NCBI RefSeq assembly: GCF_003932855.1
Contig: NZ_RQYZ01000010.1
Coordinates: 1-64,000, forward strand
Length of the DNA stretch: 64,000 nucleotides
Direction: 5' to 3'
DNA from: Tessaracoccus sp. OH4464_COT-324
GTDB taxonomy: Bacteria > Actinomycetota > Actinomycetes > Propionibacteriales > Propionibacteriaceae
Part shown: positions 7,642 to 15,923 of the stretch, piece after piece
Layout: each line of letters starts with the position of its first letter
Position numbering within the stretch: position 1 is the first letter of the stretch
Notes under the pieces: model-generated
Seen by the model: only the letters and a program-made list of their open reading frames with translations
The model's database searches: none
What the model was told of the DNA's origin: nothing
Made by a program: the position numbers and the translations under genes

Positions 7642-8898
7642 TCAGAACTTCGCCTTGATGTTTTCCACCATCGCGGTCCAGGCAGCCGCCGGGTCTGCCG
7701 CGGTGCCGTTCAGGATCTGCATCTCGGTGTTGCCCCAGAACTCCCAGACGTAGCCCATCTCGGCGATGGCCGGCATCGGCTGGCCGGACTTGCCCGCTTC
7801 GTCGAAGCCCTTGATCAGCGGGTCATCGATGGCGGAGGCAGAGGCGGTCAGAGCGGGAGCACGGCCACCCATCTTGTACAGCAGGTCCTGGGCTTCCTTG
7901 GATGCGGCCAGGTCGAGGAACGAGTTAGCCAGCAGCGCGTTCTTGGAGTGCGCGGAGACAAAGATGCCCTGGACTCCGAGGAACGGCGCAGAGGACTGGG
8001 GGCCGGCAGCCGGGACGGGCAGAACGCTGATGTCCATACCAGCTTCCTTGAAAGCGGTAGTGTTCCAGGGCCCGGTGATCATGTAGGCGGACTTGCCGTC
8101 AAGGAAGAGCTGCTTGGCCTGGTCGGCACCGATGTCGGCGGACAGCACACCTTCCGCAGCAAGCTTCTTCAGGTAGTCGGCGAAAGCCTGGCCCTCGGGG
8201 CCGGCCATGCCGAGCTCGTTGGTGTACTCGCCGTTAGCCATCTTGAACACGGGGGCGCCGAACGAGGTCTGCAGCGGGTACAGGTGGTAGGCGTCACCCT
8301 GCGCCCCCTGCTGGATCAGCACCGGGTACTCGGAGCCTTGAATGGTCTTGCCCTGAGCGATCAACTCGTCGAAGGTGGCCGGGGTGTCCTGGGCCAACTT
8401 GTTGTTGCGCACCAAACCGATGTTCTCCATGGCGTAGGGCACGCCCCACACCTTGCCGTCGAGCGTCATAGCGGAGACGGCGGCCGGGTTGAAGTCGGCG
8501 GCCTTGGAAGCGAAGTCGACCGGCGAGATGACGCCGTTCTTGACCAGCTTGCCCACACCGTCGTGCGCGGTGATAACAAGATCCGGCCCCTGGCCGGTGG
8601 CCGCCTGGGCCACGAGGTCGTTGGCGATGTCGTCAACGGGCTTCTGCACGACGTCGAGTTTGAAGCCGTGTTTGCTGGCTAGCTCTTCGCCGAACTTCTT
8701 GAACATCGGGGCGCGGGTATCGTCGGCCCAGATCACGAGGCTACCGCCCTCCATCGCGGGGGCGGAGCTGGTCTGGCTGGCGGGGGACGACATCTTGTCA
8801 TCCGGCGACGCGCTCGGGGTGGTGGAAGCGCCACCGCCGCTGCAGGCGGACAGCAGCACGCAGACGCCAGCTGCGAAAGCAACCATGCTCTTACGCAT
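7642..8898 (-). CDS. malE: Maltose/alpha-glucoside ABC transporter substrate-binding lipoprotein
   Basis: Extracellular sugar-binding protein of the MalEFG importer, 418 residues. The start is the ATG at 8898 with AGGAGA seven bases upstream; the longer frame upstream is not used. The signal peptide MRKSMVAFAAGVCVLLSAC ends in the lipobox LSAC, so the mature protein is lipid-anchored at Cys19, followed by a Ser/Pro-rich linker. The solute-binding fold (SBP_bac family) starts at GGSLVIWADD; MENIGLVRNNKLAQ and SAYMITGPWNTTAF are typical of maltose-binding proteins. First gene of the operon. The exact sugar (maltose, maltodextrin, trehalose) cannot be told from sequence; the neighbouring GH13 glucosidase favours alpha-glucosides. 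Confidence 0.93.
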   Translation of the reverse strand: MRKSMVAFAAGVCVLLSACSGGGASTTPSASPDDKMSSPASQTSSAPAMEGGSLVIWADDTRAPMFKKFGEELASKHGFKLDVVQKPVDDIANDLVAQAATGQGPDLVITAHDGVGKLVKNGVISPVDFASKAADFNPAAVSAMTLDGKVWGVPYAMENIGLVRNNKLAQDTPATFDELIAQGKTIQGSEYPVLIQQGAQGDAYHLYPLQTSFGAPVFKMANGEYTNELGMAGPEGQAFADYLKKLAAEGVLSADIGADQAKQLFLDGKSAYMITGPWNTTAFKEAGMDISVLPVPAAGPQSSAPFLGVQGIFVSAHSKNALLANSFLDLAASKEAQDLLYKMGGRAPALTASASAIDDPLIKGFDEAGKSGQPMPAIAEMGYVWEFWGNTEMQILNGTAADPAAAWTAMVENIKAKF

Positions 8899-8919
8899 AG
8901 GGAATCTCCTTTGATCGTC

Positions 8920-8937
8920 GGGCCAGCTAGCTGGCCC
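8920..8937 (-). promoter_or_regulatory. Perfect 18-bp palindrome in the malE leader
   Basis: GGGCCAGCTAGCTGGCCC is a perfect palindrome 22 bases upstream of the malE start codon and just before the ribosome binding site. Possible roles are an operator downstream of the promoter or an mRNA hairpin. It does not look like the LacI-type sites further upstream. Confidence 0.6.
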
Positions 8938-9020
8938 TTTGGGACGCTCTTGCGCCCAACTACGTGGACCAACTCTAACCCCCCGGTAGTCCGCGTCGCA
9001 ATGTGTCTTTCGGTAAGCTA

Positions 9021-9053
9021 CGAAAGCGTTACAAGTCATTGCGCAACGGTTGC
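9021..9053. promoter_or_regulatory. Candidate LacI-family operators in the divergent mal promoter region
   Basis: Two palindromic sites lie between malE and the regulator gene. Site 1, CGAAAGCGTTAC at 9021-9032, has the AA-GC-TT core of LacI/CcpA-type operators. Site 2, GCAACGGTTGC at 9043-9053, is a perfect odd palindrome (GCAAC-G-GTTGC). Their place between the two divergent transcripts fits control of both by the adjacent regulator. Confidence 0.5.
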
Positions 9054-9095
9054 CGCAGCACTAAGGTTGGGGATCAACAAATCTTCGGAGGACCA

Positions 9096-10073
9096 ATGGC
9101 GATCACGACGACTCTGGCAGACATTGCCGCTGCCGCGGGGGTTTCGACCGCAACCGTTTCCCGGGTGATGAACCGCAAACCTGGCGTCCGCAGCTCCACC
9201 CGTGAGGCCGTACTACGCGCTTTGGAGCAAGCCGAGTACGAGGTGCCCACGCAGCTGACGAGAAATCTCGTCGCCGTGCTGGTTCCCGAACTGTCCAACC
9301 CATCCTTTCCCCAATACGCGCAAGAACTCACCCAGTTGCTCTTCGCCGCGGGATACGCGGCAATCGTCTGCCCCGCAGGCCAAGGCGGATCGTCCGAAGC
9401 CCAATACTTGGACACGTTGCTCGACTCGGACGTCTGCGGGATCATCTCCGTCTCCGGCGCCTCGGCCGACGCCCTCGCCTCCAAGGTGCCCTACGAACGC
9501 CTGCTCGACTCCCGAATACCCTCAGTGTTCATTAACGGCTCGCCCGAAGGGATAGCAGCCCCCTTCTTCTGCGCCGACGATGCAGTCGGAGTGCAGCTCG
9601 CCGTCGAGCACCTGCGCAACCTCGGCCACGAACACATCGGCCTGGCTGTCGGGCAGCCACGCTTCCTGCCCACCAGACGCAAGACCGCCGCCTTCCTGGC
9701 GCTCGGCTTCGACGAACAACGCGACGTCGTGAGCACCGAGTACACCGCCGACGGCGGCGCCCGGGCCGGACGCCGCCTGCTCGCGAACGGGCACACCGCG
9801 ATCGTCGCAGGCTCCGACGTAATGGCAATGGGCGCGATCCAGGATGCCCAGGCGCAAGGCCTGAACGTTCCGGGCGACTTCAGCGTCGTCGGCTACGATG
9901 ACTCCCCCATCACCCGGCTCACCCAACTGACCACCGTGCGCCAGCCGGTGAACCCCATCAGCGAGGCCGCAGTCGCGACCCTGCTGAACATCATCCGCGG
10001 TGAAGAGGTAGCGGCAGGTGAACTCCTCTTCGCCCCCGACCTCACCATTCGAGCAACGACAGGACGACCATGA
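9096..10073 (+). CDS. LacI-family transcriptional regulator of the mal/alpha-glucoside locus
   Basis: Cytoplasmic DNA-binding repressor, 325 residues. The N-terminal helix-turn-helix and hinge are clear (TLADIAAAAGVSTATVSRVM, residues about 5-25), followed by a periplasmic-binding-protein-like effector domain with the typical end SVVGYDDSPITRLTQLTTVRQP. The start is the ATG at 9096 with GGAGG five bases upstream. The gene is divergent from malEFG and its stop overlaps the glucosidase start as ATGA, so regulator and enzyme are co-expressed. By position it should sense maltose or a breakdown product and control both transcripts; this is inference. Candidate operators are at 9021-9053. Confidence 0.9.
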   Translation: MAITTTLADIAAAAGVSTATVSRVMNRKPGVRSSTREAVLRALEQAEYEVPTQLTRNLVAVLVPELSNPSFPQYAQELTQLLFAAGYAAIVCPAGQGGSSEAQYLDTLLDSDVCGIISVSGASADALASKVPYERLLDSRIPSVFINGSPEGIAAPFFCADDAVGVQLAVEHLRNLGHEHIGLAVGQPRFLPTRRKTAAFLALGFDEQRDVVSTEYTADGGARAGRRLLANGHTAIVAGSDVMAMGAIQDAQAQGLNVPGDFSVVGYDDSPITRLTQLTTVRQPVNPISEAAVATLLNIIRGEEVAAGELLFAPDLTIRATTGRP

Positions 10074-11680
10074 CACCAAGCTGGTGGCGCGACGCCGTCA
10101 TCTACCAGATCTACCCCCGCTCCTTCGCCGACTCCGACGGCGACGGCTACGGCGACATCCGGGGCATCATCTCCCGCCTAGATCACGTGCGCGATTTGGG
10201 CGTCGACGCGGTGTGGCTATCCCCCTTCTACCGTTCCCCCATGCGCGACGCCGGCTACGACGTGGCGGATTACCGCGACATCGATCCCCTGTTTGGTGAC
10301 CTCGCCGACGCGGAGGCCCTGATCGCGGCCTGCCACGAGCGTGGGCTGCGGATCATCGTGGACCTCGTGCCCAACCACACCAGCAGCGACCACGTCTGGT
10401 TCCAGGAAGCACTCGCCGCCGGTCCCGGCTCTCCCGAGCGCTCGCGCTACCACTTCCGCGACGGCCGCGGGCCCGCCGGCGAGTTGCCGCCCAACAACTG
10501 GACCTCGATCTTCGGCGGCAAGGGCTGGACCCGGCTCGTTGACGCCGACGGCCACCCCGAACAGTGGTATCTCCACATCTTCGACGTCACCCAGCCCGAC
10601 CTGAACTGGGACAACGAGGATGTGCGCGCCGAGTTCGACGATATCCTGCGCTTCTGGTGTGACCGCGGCGTCGATGGTTTCCGCGTTGACGTGGCGCACT
10701 CCCTGGTCAAGGCGCCCGGCCTGCCCGACGAGACCGAGGAATACCGGCTGCTCAGCGGCTCCCCCAGCCCCAAGTGGGACCAGGACGGGGTGCACGACGT
10801 GTACCGCCGTTGGCGCCGGGTCCTCGACGGCTACGGCGAACGCATCCTCGTGGCCGAGGCCTGGGTGGACAGCCCCGAGCGCCTGGCCAGGTATCTGCGC
10901 CCCGACGAGATGCACACCGCGTTCAACTTCGACTTCCTCACCAGCAGCTGGTCTGCCAGCGAGTACCGCAAGCGGATCGCCGCATCGCTGGCCGCCGACG
11001 GCGCGGTGGGCGCGCCCACAACCTGGGTACTCTCCAACCACGACACCGTACGCCACGTGTCACGCCTGGGCCGCGCGGAGAACCCCGGCGCCCACGTCGA
11101 AGGAATCGGCCCCGACGACCCGCAGCCCGACTACGAGCTGGGGCTGCGCCGCGCTCGCGCTGCGACGACGATGGAACTCGCGCTGCCCGGGTCGGTGTAC
11201 CTGTACCAGGGCGAGGAACTTGGCCTACCCGACCACACGTCGCTGCCGCACGAGTACCGCCAGGACCCGGCTTGGTTTCAGTCGAACCACGAACAGGTAG
11301 GTCGCGACGGGTGCCGCGTACCGCTGCCTTGGGAAGCCGACTCCCCCGCCCTGGGCTTCTCCCCGACGGGCGCGACGTGGCTACCGCAGCCGGAGCGTTA
11401 CCGCGAACTCGCGGCGGATCGGCAGTCCGGAGTCGAGGGCTCCACGCTGGAGCTGTACCGTCTCCTGATCCGTCTGCGGCGAGAGCTCGGCCTGGGCAGC
11501 GGCGAGTTGCGCTGGCTCGATGGCTACCCCGACGGGGTGGTCGCCTTCACGAACGCGGGCGTCACGGTACTGACCAACGTCTCCGCCGATGACGTGGCAC
11601 TGCCTGCGGGCGAGGTGCTGGCCGCCAGCGAGCCCCTCCACGGGGTGCTCCCCGCCGGCGCCGCATGCTGGCTGCGCTGA
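10070..11680 (+). CDS. aglA: Alpha-glucosidase, GH13 family
   Basis: Intracellular glycoside hydrolase that releases glucose from alpha-glucosides brought in by MalEFG. The 536 residues have no signal peptide. The GH13 blocks are complete: WWRDAVIYQIYPRSF (residue 5 on), DLVPNHTS (98-105), GFRVDVAHSL with nucleophile Asp207, LVAEAW with acid/base Glu263, and LSNHDTVRH with transition-state Asp325. This pattern fits the oligo-1,6-glucosidase/alpha-glucosidase group; whether it prefers maltose, isomaltose, sucrose or trehalose is not readable. ATGA overlap with the regulator; a strong hairpin terminator follows. The symbol follows common usage in actinobacteria. Confidence 0.9.
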   Translation: MTPSWWRDAVIYQIYPRSFADSDGDGYGDIRGIISRLDHVRDLGVDAVWLSPFYRSPMRDAGYDVADYRDIDPLFGDLADAEALIAACHERGLRIIVDLVPNHTSSDHVWFQEALAAGPGSPERSRYHFRDGRGPAGELPPNNWTSIFGGKGWTRLVDADGHPEQWYLHIFDVTQPDLNWDNEDVRAEFDDILRFWCDRGVDGFRVDVAHSLVKAPGLPDETEEYRLLSGSPSPKWDQDGVHDVYRRWRRVLDGYGERILVAEAWVDSPERLARYLRPDEMHTAFNFDFLTSSWSASEYRKRIAASLAADGAVGAPTTWVLSNHDTVRHVSRLGRAENPGAHVEGIGPDDPQPDYELGLRRARAATTMELALPGSVYLYQGEELGLPDHTSLPHEYRQDPAWFQSNHEQVGRDGCRVPLPWEADSPALGFSPTGATWLPQPERYRELAADRQSGVEGSTLELYRLLIRLRRELGLGSGELRWLDGYPDGVVAFTNAGVTVLTNVSADDVALPAGEVLAASEPLHGVLPAGAACWLR

Positions 11681-11685
11681 AAGCC

Positions 11686-11722
11686 GAAGGAGGGGCCGTC
11701 CCTGAGGAGCGGCCCCTCCTTC
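11686..11722. terminator. Bidirectional terminator between glucosidase and YhgE/Pip genes
   Basis: Perfect 13-base arms GAAGGAGGGGCCG and CGGCCCCTCCTTC with an 11-base loop lie between two convergent genes. Confidence 0.85.
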
Positions 11723-11743
11723 TTCCGTCCGATATCGCTCAGG

Positions 11744-13924
11744 TCACCGGGGGCGGACGGAGAAGGCGAAGTCCGCAGTGGACTTAGACGTCACCATCGG
11801 CGGGTGCAGGTCGCGCATCCTGAACCGCTGTCGCCGGCGCACTAGCAGGACCGACACCGCCGTCGAGGCTACGAAGATCGCGCCCAACACGCCGATGCAC
11901 ATCCAGTAGGTGCTCAGCTGTCCACCGGAGATGGCCACCCGGAACGCAGTCACCGAATACCACATGGGTGAGACCGGCGCGAGCGCCCGGAAGAAGGGCC
12001 CGAGCATCGTCACGGGGAACACGCCCCCGCAGGCGGCCAGCTGCAGAACAAGCCACACCAGGAAGATGGCTGTCTGTGGCGAGCCGGCAGCGATCCGTAC
12101 GGCGTAGGCCAAGGCGATGAAGCTGAGCGACGCGACGGTGAGCAGCAGCAGGTACAGCCACGGGTGAACCGGATCAATGCCGAGCAGCGGCCACAACCCC
12201 AGTCCCATCGCGAGCGCACCCACCAGGCTGACCGCGGCTAGCGGCCCGAGACCGGTCGCAGCGATCCTGAGCGGATTGCCCCGGCCGGTCAGCGCGCGCC
12301 CGGAGATGGTGCGCACCACGAGGAAAGCCGAAACCGTGACAATCCACAACGCGATCGAAAAGAACATCGGAGCCAGTCCGCGACCGTAGTACTTGGCGTC
12401 GTGGTCCACCACCTGCTCGAACTCGACGGGCGAACTCATCGTTACGGCAAGGCTCTGCTGCTCCGCGTCGGTCAGGTCGGGCAGGCGCTTGGCTCCCTCG
12501 TCCAGGCCCTCGGCCAGCTTGTGCGCTCCCTCGGCGAGCTGCGGCATGGCCGTGTTCAGAGTTCCGATGGCGTCGGACAGCTTGAGCGCGCCGTCCAGGG
12601 CCTGCGGCGCGGCTGCCGCCAGCTCACGGGCGCCCCCGGTGAGGGACCGTAGCGCGTCACGCACGTCTGTGAGGGAGCCGTCCACCTGCTTGGTGCCCTC
12701 GCTGATCCGCTCCACGCCGCCTGCGGCAGCTTCCGCCGAGGTCCGCGCGTTGTCGAGCGCGGCCGTGGCGCCACGCGCCGCGCCCTCGACGTCCACGCTG
12801 TCCAGCTGAGCCTTGATGGCGCTGGCAGAACTTTCCACCGCAGCAATCCTCTCCGCAAGCTGGTCGAGGATGCGGCGATCCTCCGCCAACTCGTTCAGCA
12901 GGTCTTGCACGTTCGGATCCTCCGCCAGCTCGGGGTGGGTCGCGAGCAGCGCCTGCCCGGCTCGACTCGCCTGGTTGCTGTGGTGGCGGTGCTTGATGAG
13001 CAGCCCGGTCTCTCCGCCGGTGATAAGTGCGTGATCCGCCACTAGCTGCTGGGCCTGCTGCCGGGCTGCGGGAATGGTCTCCAGCGAGTGCGTGGCCAGC
13101 TGACTCACGTAGCCGGCGGCGGTGCGCACCTCACCCACGGCGCTGGCGGTGTTCACGCCGATGGTGAGCGCACCGTCGCGCACCTTCCCCATGCCCTCCC
13201 CAGCTTGGTCGATCGCTCCCTCGACCTTGGTGAGGTTCTCCTCGACCCCGGCGAGCCCGCCCTTCGCGGCAGCCACGCGCTCCGCTGCGCCGGTTACCTC
13301 GTCGTGCAGCAGGGCTACCCCGGAGGTCACCTTGTCGAGACCGTCGGAAAGGTGACCAGCTCCCGTGGCGGCGCCCACCATGCCGTTCTTGATCTGGTCG
13401 AGGGAGCCGAAGAGCGCCCGGAAGTAGGCGTCGGCCACGCTGGCGTCGAGGGTTTTAGCGAGCGCATCCTCCGCTTTTCCGGTCAGGGTGCCGATGATGA
13501 AGCCGTTGGCGTCGTCGCGATGCAAGATGAGCTTGGCCCTCCTTGGGTCGTAGTTGCCGACGCTGGTCAGGTTTGCGGAGAAGTCCTCGGGCACGGTGAT
13601 GGTCATGAAGTATTCGCCGTCGGCCAGGCCGCTCGCTGCTTCATCATCGTCGTCGAGGAACACCCAGTCGAAGACCGGACGGTCCTTAAGCGCCTGTACG
13701 AACTGCTCGCCTCCGCGGACCTCTACCGACTCGAACTTGGCGGGCCGATCGTGATTGACTACCGCCACCCGCACCTGGTCGATGTTGTCGTAGAGGTCCC
13801 AGTTAGCGGCCAGGTAGATACCGCCATAGAGGCTCGGAACCAGCAGGATGAAGACCAGCGCCACCCGACTCAGACCCTTGAACCTGCGGAACTCGTAGCG
13901 CAGGAAATGACTGATCGCACTCAA
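11744..13924 (-). CDS. YhgE/Pip family membrane protein (ABC-2 type exporter-like)
   Basis: Large membrane protein of 726 residues. It has one N-terminal helix (ALVFILLVPSLYGGIYLAA), a long extracellular part rich in predicted coiled coil (about residues 160-500), and at least five C-terminal helices of the ABC-2 kind starting near SIALWIVTVSAFLVV. This is the layout of YhgE/Pip proteins, related to phage infection protein Pip and to the ESAT-6 secretion protein EsaA. The start is a TTG at 13924 that overlaps the stop of the ATPase gene, so the two are coupled. Together with the ATPase and TetR gene upstream it forms a three-gene operon; export of a toxic or lipid-like compound is a guess from context. 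Confidence 0.85.
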   Translation of the reverse strand: MSAISHFLRYEFRRFKGLSRVALVFILLVPSLYGGIYLAANWDLYDNIDQVRVAVVNHDRPAKFESVEVRGGEQFVQALKDRPVFDWVFLDDDDEAASGLADGEYFMTITVPEDFSANLTSVGNYDPRRAKLILHRDDANGFIIGTLTGKAEDALAKTLDASVADAYFRALFGSLDQIKNGMVGAATGAGHLSDGLDKVTSGVALLHDEVTGAAERVAAAKGGLAGVEENLTKVEGAIDQAGEGMGKVRDGALTIGVNTASAVGEVRTAAGYVSQLATHSLETIPAARQQAQQLVADHALITGGETGLLIKHRHHSNQASRAGQALLATHPELAEDPNVQDLLNELAEDRRILDQLAERIAAVESSASAIKAQLDSVDVEGAARGATAALDNARTSAEAAAGGVERISEGTKQVDGSLTDVRDALRSLTGGARELAAAAPQALDGALKLSDAIGTLNTAMPQLAEGAHKLAEGLDEGAKRLPDLTDAEQQSLAVTMSSPVEFEQVVDHDAKYYGRGLAPMFFSIALWIVTVSAFLVVRTISGRALTGRGNPLRIAATGLGPLAAVSLVGALAMGLGLWPLLGIDPVHPWLYLLLLTVASLSFIALAYAVRIAAGSPQTAIFLVWLVLQLAACGGVFPVTMLGPFFRALAPVSPMWYSVTAFRVAISGGQLSTYWMCIGVLGAIFVASTAVSVLLVRRRQRFRMRDLHPPMVTSKSTADFAFSVRPR

Positions 13925-14703
13925 CTCCGGCTCCCTTCTTCGGCGTCTGCGGCAGCATTCGAGTTGCGCAGGGCGTCACGGATCACTTCCGGATCAACGC
14001 TGATGGGCTGGTCGGAGACCTCGACGACGGTGCGGGCGCGGTCGATCAGCACGGTCGAGGCGGAGCGCAGGTTAGGCAGCCGCACGATGGTGGTGCCGGC
14101 GGGCGCGGCGTCGGCGTCATTCACGGTGGCGACGACGACGGCATCCTGAGTGCGGGCGATGTGGTCGAGCAGCTGGTAGAGCACCGGCTGCTGCGCCGTG
14201 GGCACCAGGGCGTCGGCATCGTCGAGCGCGACGACGCATGCTTCGCGAATGAGGGCCAGGCAAACTGCAGCCACGGCGCGCTCCAGCGGGGTAAAGGTCT
14301 CCATCTCAATGGCACGGTCGAAGCGAATGCCCAACACGTTCTCCAACTCGGTGAATCTAGCCAAACCTCGCTTAGGTCGGATGCCCTCCAGGAAACAGCG
14401 CTCGTAGATCGATTCCCGCAGCGTGAGTCGGTCCTCCGGCACCACGTAATTGCCGAGCCGGGCGACACTGGTGATCTGCATCGCTCTGCGCGGCGAGTCT
14501 ATGGCGTCAACGCCGCCAATCAGGAGGGAACCGCTGACGCCACGCATGCGGCCGGTGAGGGCGAGCAGCAGGCTGGACTTTCCGGTGCCTTCTTCGCCTT
14601 CCACGAGGCACAGGCCCGGATTGAGTTCGAGGTCAAGCGGTCCGAATACGCGGCCGAGGCTGGCTTCGGCTTCCAGCCGGTGTACGGTCAGGAGTGCGGT
14701 CAT
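13921..14703 (-). CDS. Degenerate ABC transporter ATP-binding protein paired with YhgE/Pip
   Basis: 260-residue cytoplasmic protein with an ABC-type Walker A (EGEEGTGKSSLLLALTG, about residue 33) and Walker B-like strand ACVVALDDADAL, but without a recognisable LSGGQ signature: the expected place reads TPLERAVAAVCLALIREA. The Walker B glutamate is replaced by Asp-Ala-Asp. It may bind ATP but hydrolyse poorly, or act with a partner. Start ATG at 14703 overlaps the TetR stop (ATGA); its own stop overlaps the TTG of YhgE/Pip. The pairing of a small ATPase with YhgE/Pip under a TetR gene suggests a regulated export machine. A longer upstream frame is a shadow of the TetR gene. Confidence 0.75.
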   Translation of the reverse strand: MTALLTVHRLEAEASLGRVFGPLDLELNPGLCLVEGEEGTGKSSLLLALTGRMRGVSGSLLIGGVDAIDSPRRAMQITSVARLGNYVVPEDRLTLRESIYERCFLEGIRPKRGLARFTELENVLGIRFDRAIEMETFTPLERAVAAVCLALIREACVVALDDADALVPTAQQPVLYQLLDHIARTQDAVVVATVNDADAAPAGTTIVRLPNLRSASTVLIDRARTVVEVSDQPISVDPEVIRDALRNSNAAADAEEGSRS

Positions 14704-15299
14704 GACAGCAGCCCCCTCATTGAGAGACCGATGATCTCTGCCACGTCCTCGATACTGAAAATCTCGGGAGCGGCCACGCGGTCCCTGGCGAAGGTTCCGA
14801 GCAGCGCGAGCCCGCCCAGCACTGCCCTGCGCAGCTGGTGCGCAGGCAGGTGGCCGGTGGCCGGGTGCTGAGCGAGGGCGTCGGTGACTCGGCCGGTCCA
14901 GGTGGCGAGCAGCCGGGTGTAGGTGGGGCGCACCTCCGGCTCGCGGGCTGCCAGGGCCCGGAGCTCGGTGAACAGTGACTGCTCGGCGGGCAGGGCGAGC
15001 ACCCCCTGGACGAGCACGCCGGACAAGGCCCGGGCGACGTCCCCATCGGTGGCCTCGTCCAAGGCGGCCATCAGCTCGGCATGGAGAGATTCGAAGAAGG
15101 TCTCCACTCGTGTCGCACACACCGCCGCGTACAGCTCAGGCTTTGAGGCGAAGTTGGAATATACCGCGCCCTTCGTGAACCCGGCTTCGTCGCTGATCAT
15201 CTTCAGGCTCGCGCCCTCGTAACCGTGCTCGGTGAAGATCTTGTCCGCTGCGGCCACCAGCTTGCGCTGAACGTCGCTGCGGGCGGGTCTGCTTACCAT
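14700..15299 (-). CDS. TetR-family transcriptional regulator
   Basis: Cytoplasmic repressor of 199 residues. The N-terminal helix-turn-helix is typical (FTEHGYEGASLKMISDEAGF, then TKGAVYSNFASKPELYAA); the rest is the ligand-binding helical domain. I choose the ATG at 15299, five bases after GGAG; a GTG two codons earlier sits too close to that site. First gene of the operon with the degenerate ATPase and YhgE/Pip. A strong inverted repeat at 15311-15337, directly before the start codon, is the likely autoregulatory operator. The ligand is unknown. Confidence 0.9.
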   Translation of the reverse strand: MVSRPARSDVQRKLVAAADKIFTEHGYEGASLKMISDEAGFTKGAVYSNFASKPELYAAVCATRVETFFESLHAELMAALDEATDGDVARALSGVLVQGVLALPAEQSLFTELRALAAREPEVRPTYTRLLATWTGRVTDALAQHPATGHLPAHQLRRAVLGGLALLGTFARDRVAAPEIFSIEDVAEIIGLSMRGLLS

Positions 15300-15310
15300 A
15301 ATCACTCCAA

Positions 15311-15337
15311 TACCATCGGTCTTGAATACCGATGGTA
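15311..15337. promoter_or_regulatory. TetR-type operator
   Basis: Ten-base perfect arms TACCATCGGT and ACCGATGGTA are separated by seven bases, 12 bases upstream of the TetR start codon. Length and position are typical of TetR autoregulation. Confidence 0.75.
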
Positions 15338-15509
15338 CTCAATCTCGACGGCATCGCCTAATCGGTCGCTCACCGGACCTGACGATTTCGTGCCAATCCC
15401 GCACCCACCACTGACGAACCTCGGCTATTCGTGTATGAATAGATGTGTTGGTTCGTGTATCTTGCAGTGTTGCGATGCGCGAGTTGGGACGATTGAAAGG
15501 AAACCGGCG

Positions 15510-15767
15510 TTGACTGAGATCACCGTCCCAGTTGGTTCGACCATTGGCCTGCACGCGCGCCCTGCCCGATTGATCGCCCAAGCTGCGCAGACCTTCGACG
15601 CGCAGATCATGCTCTCCTACAACGGCCACAGCGTCATCGCCATCTCCCCGCTCATGATCATGTCCCTCGGAGCTGAGCACGGAGCCGAGGTCACCGTTTC
15701 CAGCGACGACGAGGCCGCAACCCGGGCGATCGCGGATCTCATCGCTCAGGACCTAGACGAGGCCTGA
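15510..15767 (+). CDS. ptsH: Phosphocarrier protein HPr
   Basis: Small cytoplasmic carrier that passes phosphate from enzyme I to PTS EIIA domains. The 85 residues begin at a TTG (15510) with AAAGGA upstream. This start puts the active histidine exactly at position 15 (GLHARPA) and a serine at 46 (VIAISPLMIMSLGA), both canonical; Ser46 is the HPr-kinase site in Firmicutes, but such a kinase is often absent in actinobacteria. No other PTS gene is adjacent. The nearest partner in the window is DhaM (57783), which has its own HPr domain. Upstream, a 9-bp direct repeat TTCGTGTAT occurs at 15428-15436 and 15452-15460. A hairpin terminator follows. Confidence 0.93.
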   Translation: MTEITVPVGSTIGLHARPARLIAQAAQTFDAQIMLSYNGHSVIAISPLMIMSLGAEHGAEVTVSSDDEAATRAIADLIAQDLDEA

Positions 15768-15878
15768 ACCGGCCCCGCCGCAGAAGGCCGGGCCGCGGAT
15801 CGCTCAACCCGGTGAGCTGGCCTTCCACAGCCTTGGCCAACCAGCGCAGCCAGCCGCCGCTGAGGACCCACCTCGCCT

Positions 15879-15908
15879 CCTGCCCGGAGCATCCTCGCTC
15901 CGGGCAGG
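15879..15908. terminator. Bidirectional hairpin terminator after HPr
   Basis: Perfect 12-base arms CCTGCCCGGAGC and GCTCCGGGCAGG with a six-base loop, followed by GTTCTC, lie between the convergent HPr and aspartase genes. The arms are identical to those of the terminator at 59972-60007. Confidence 0.8.
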
Positions 15909-15923
15909 GTTCTCGTGACGGCC

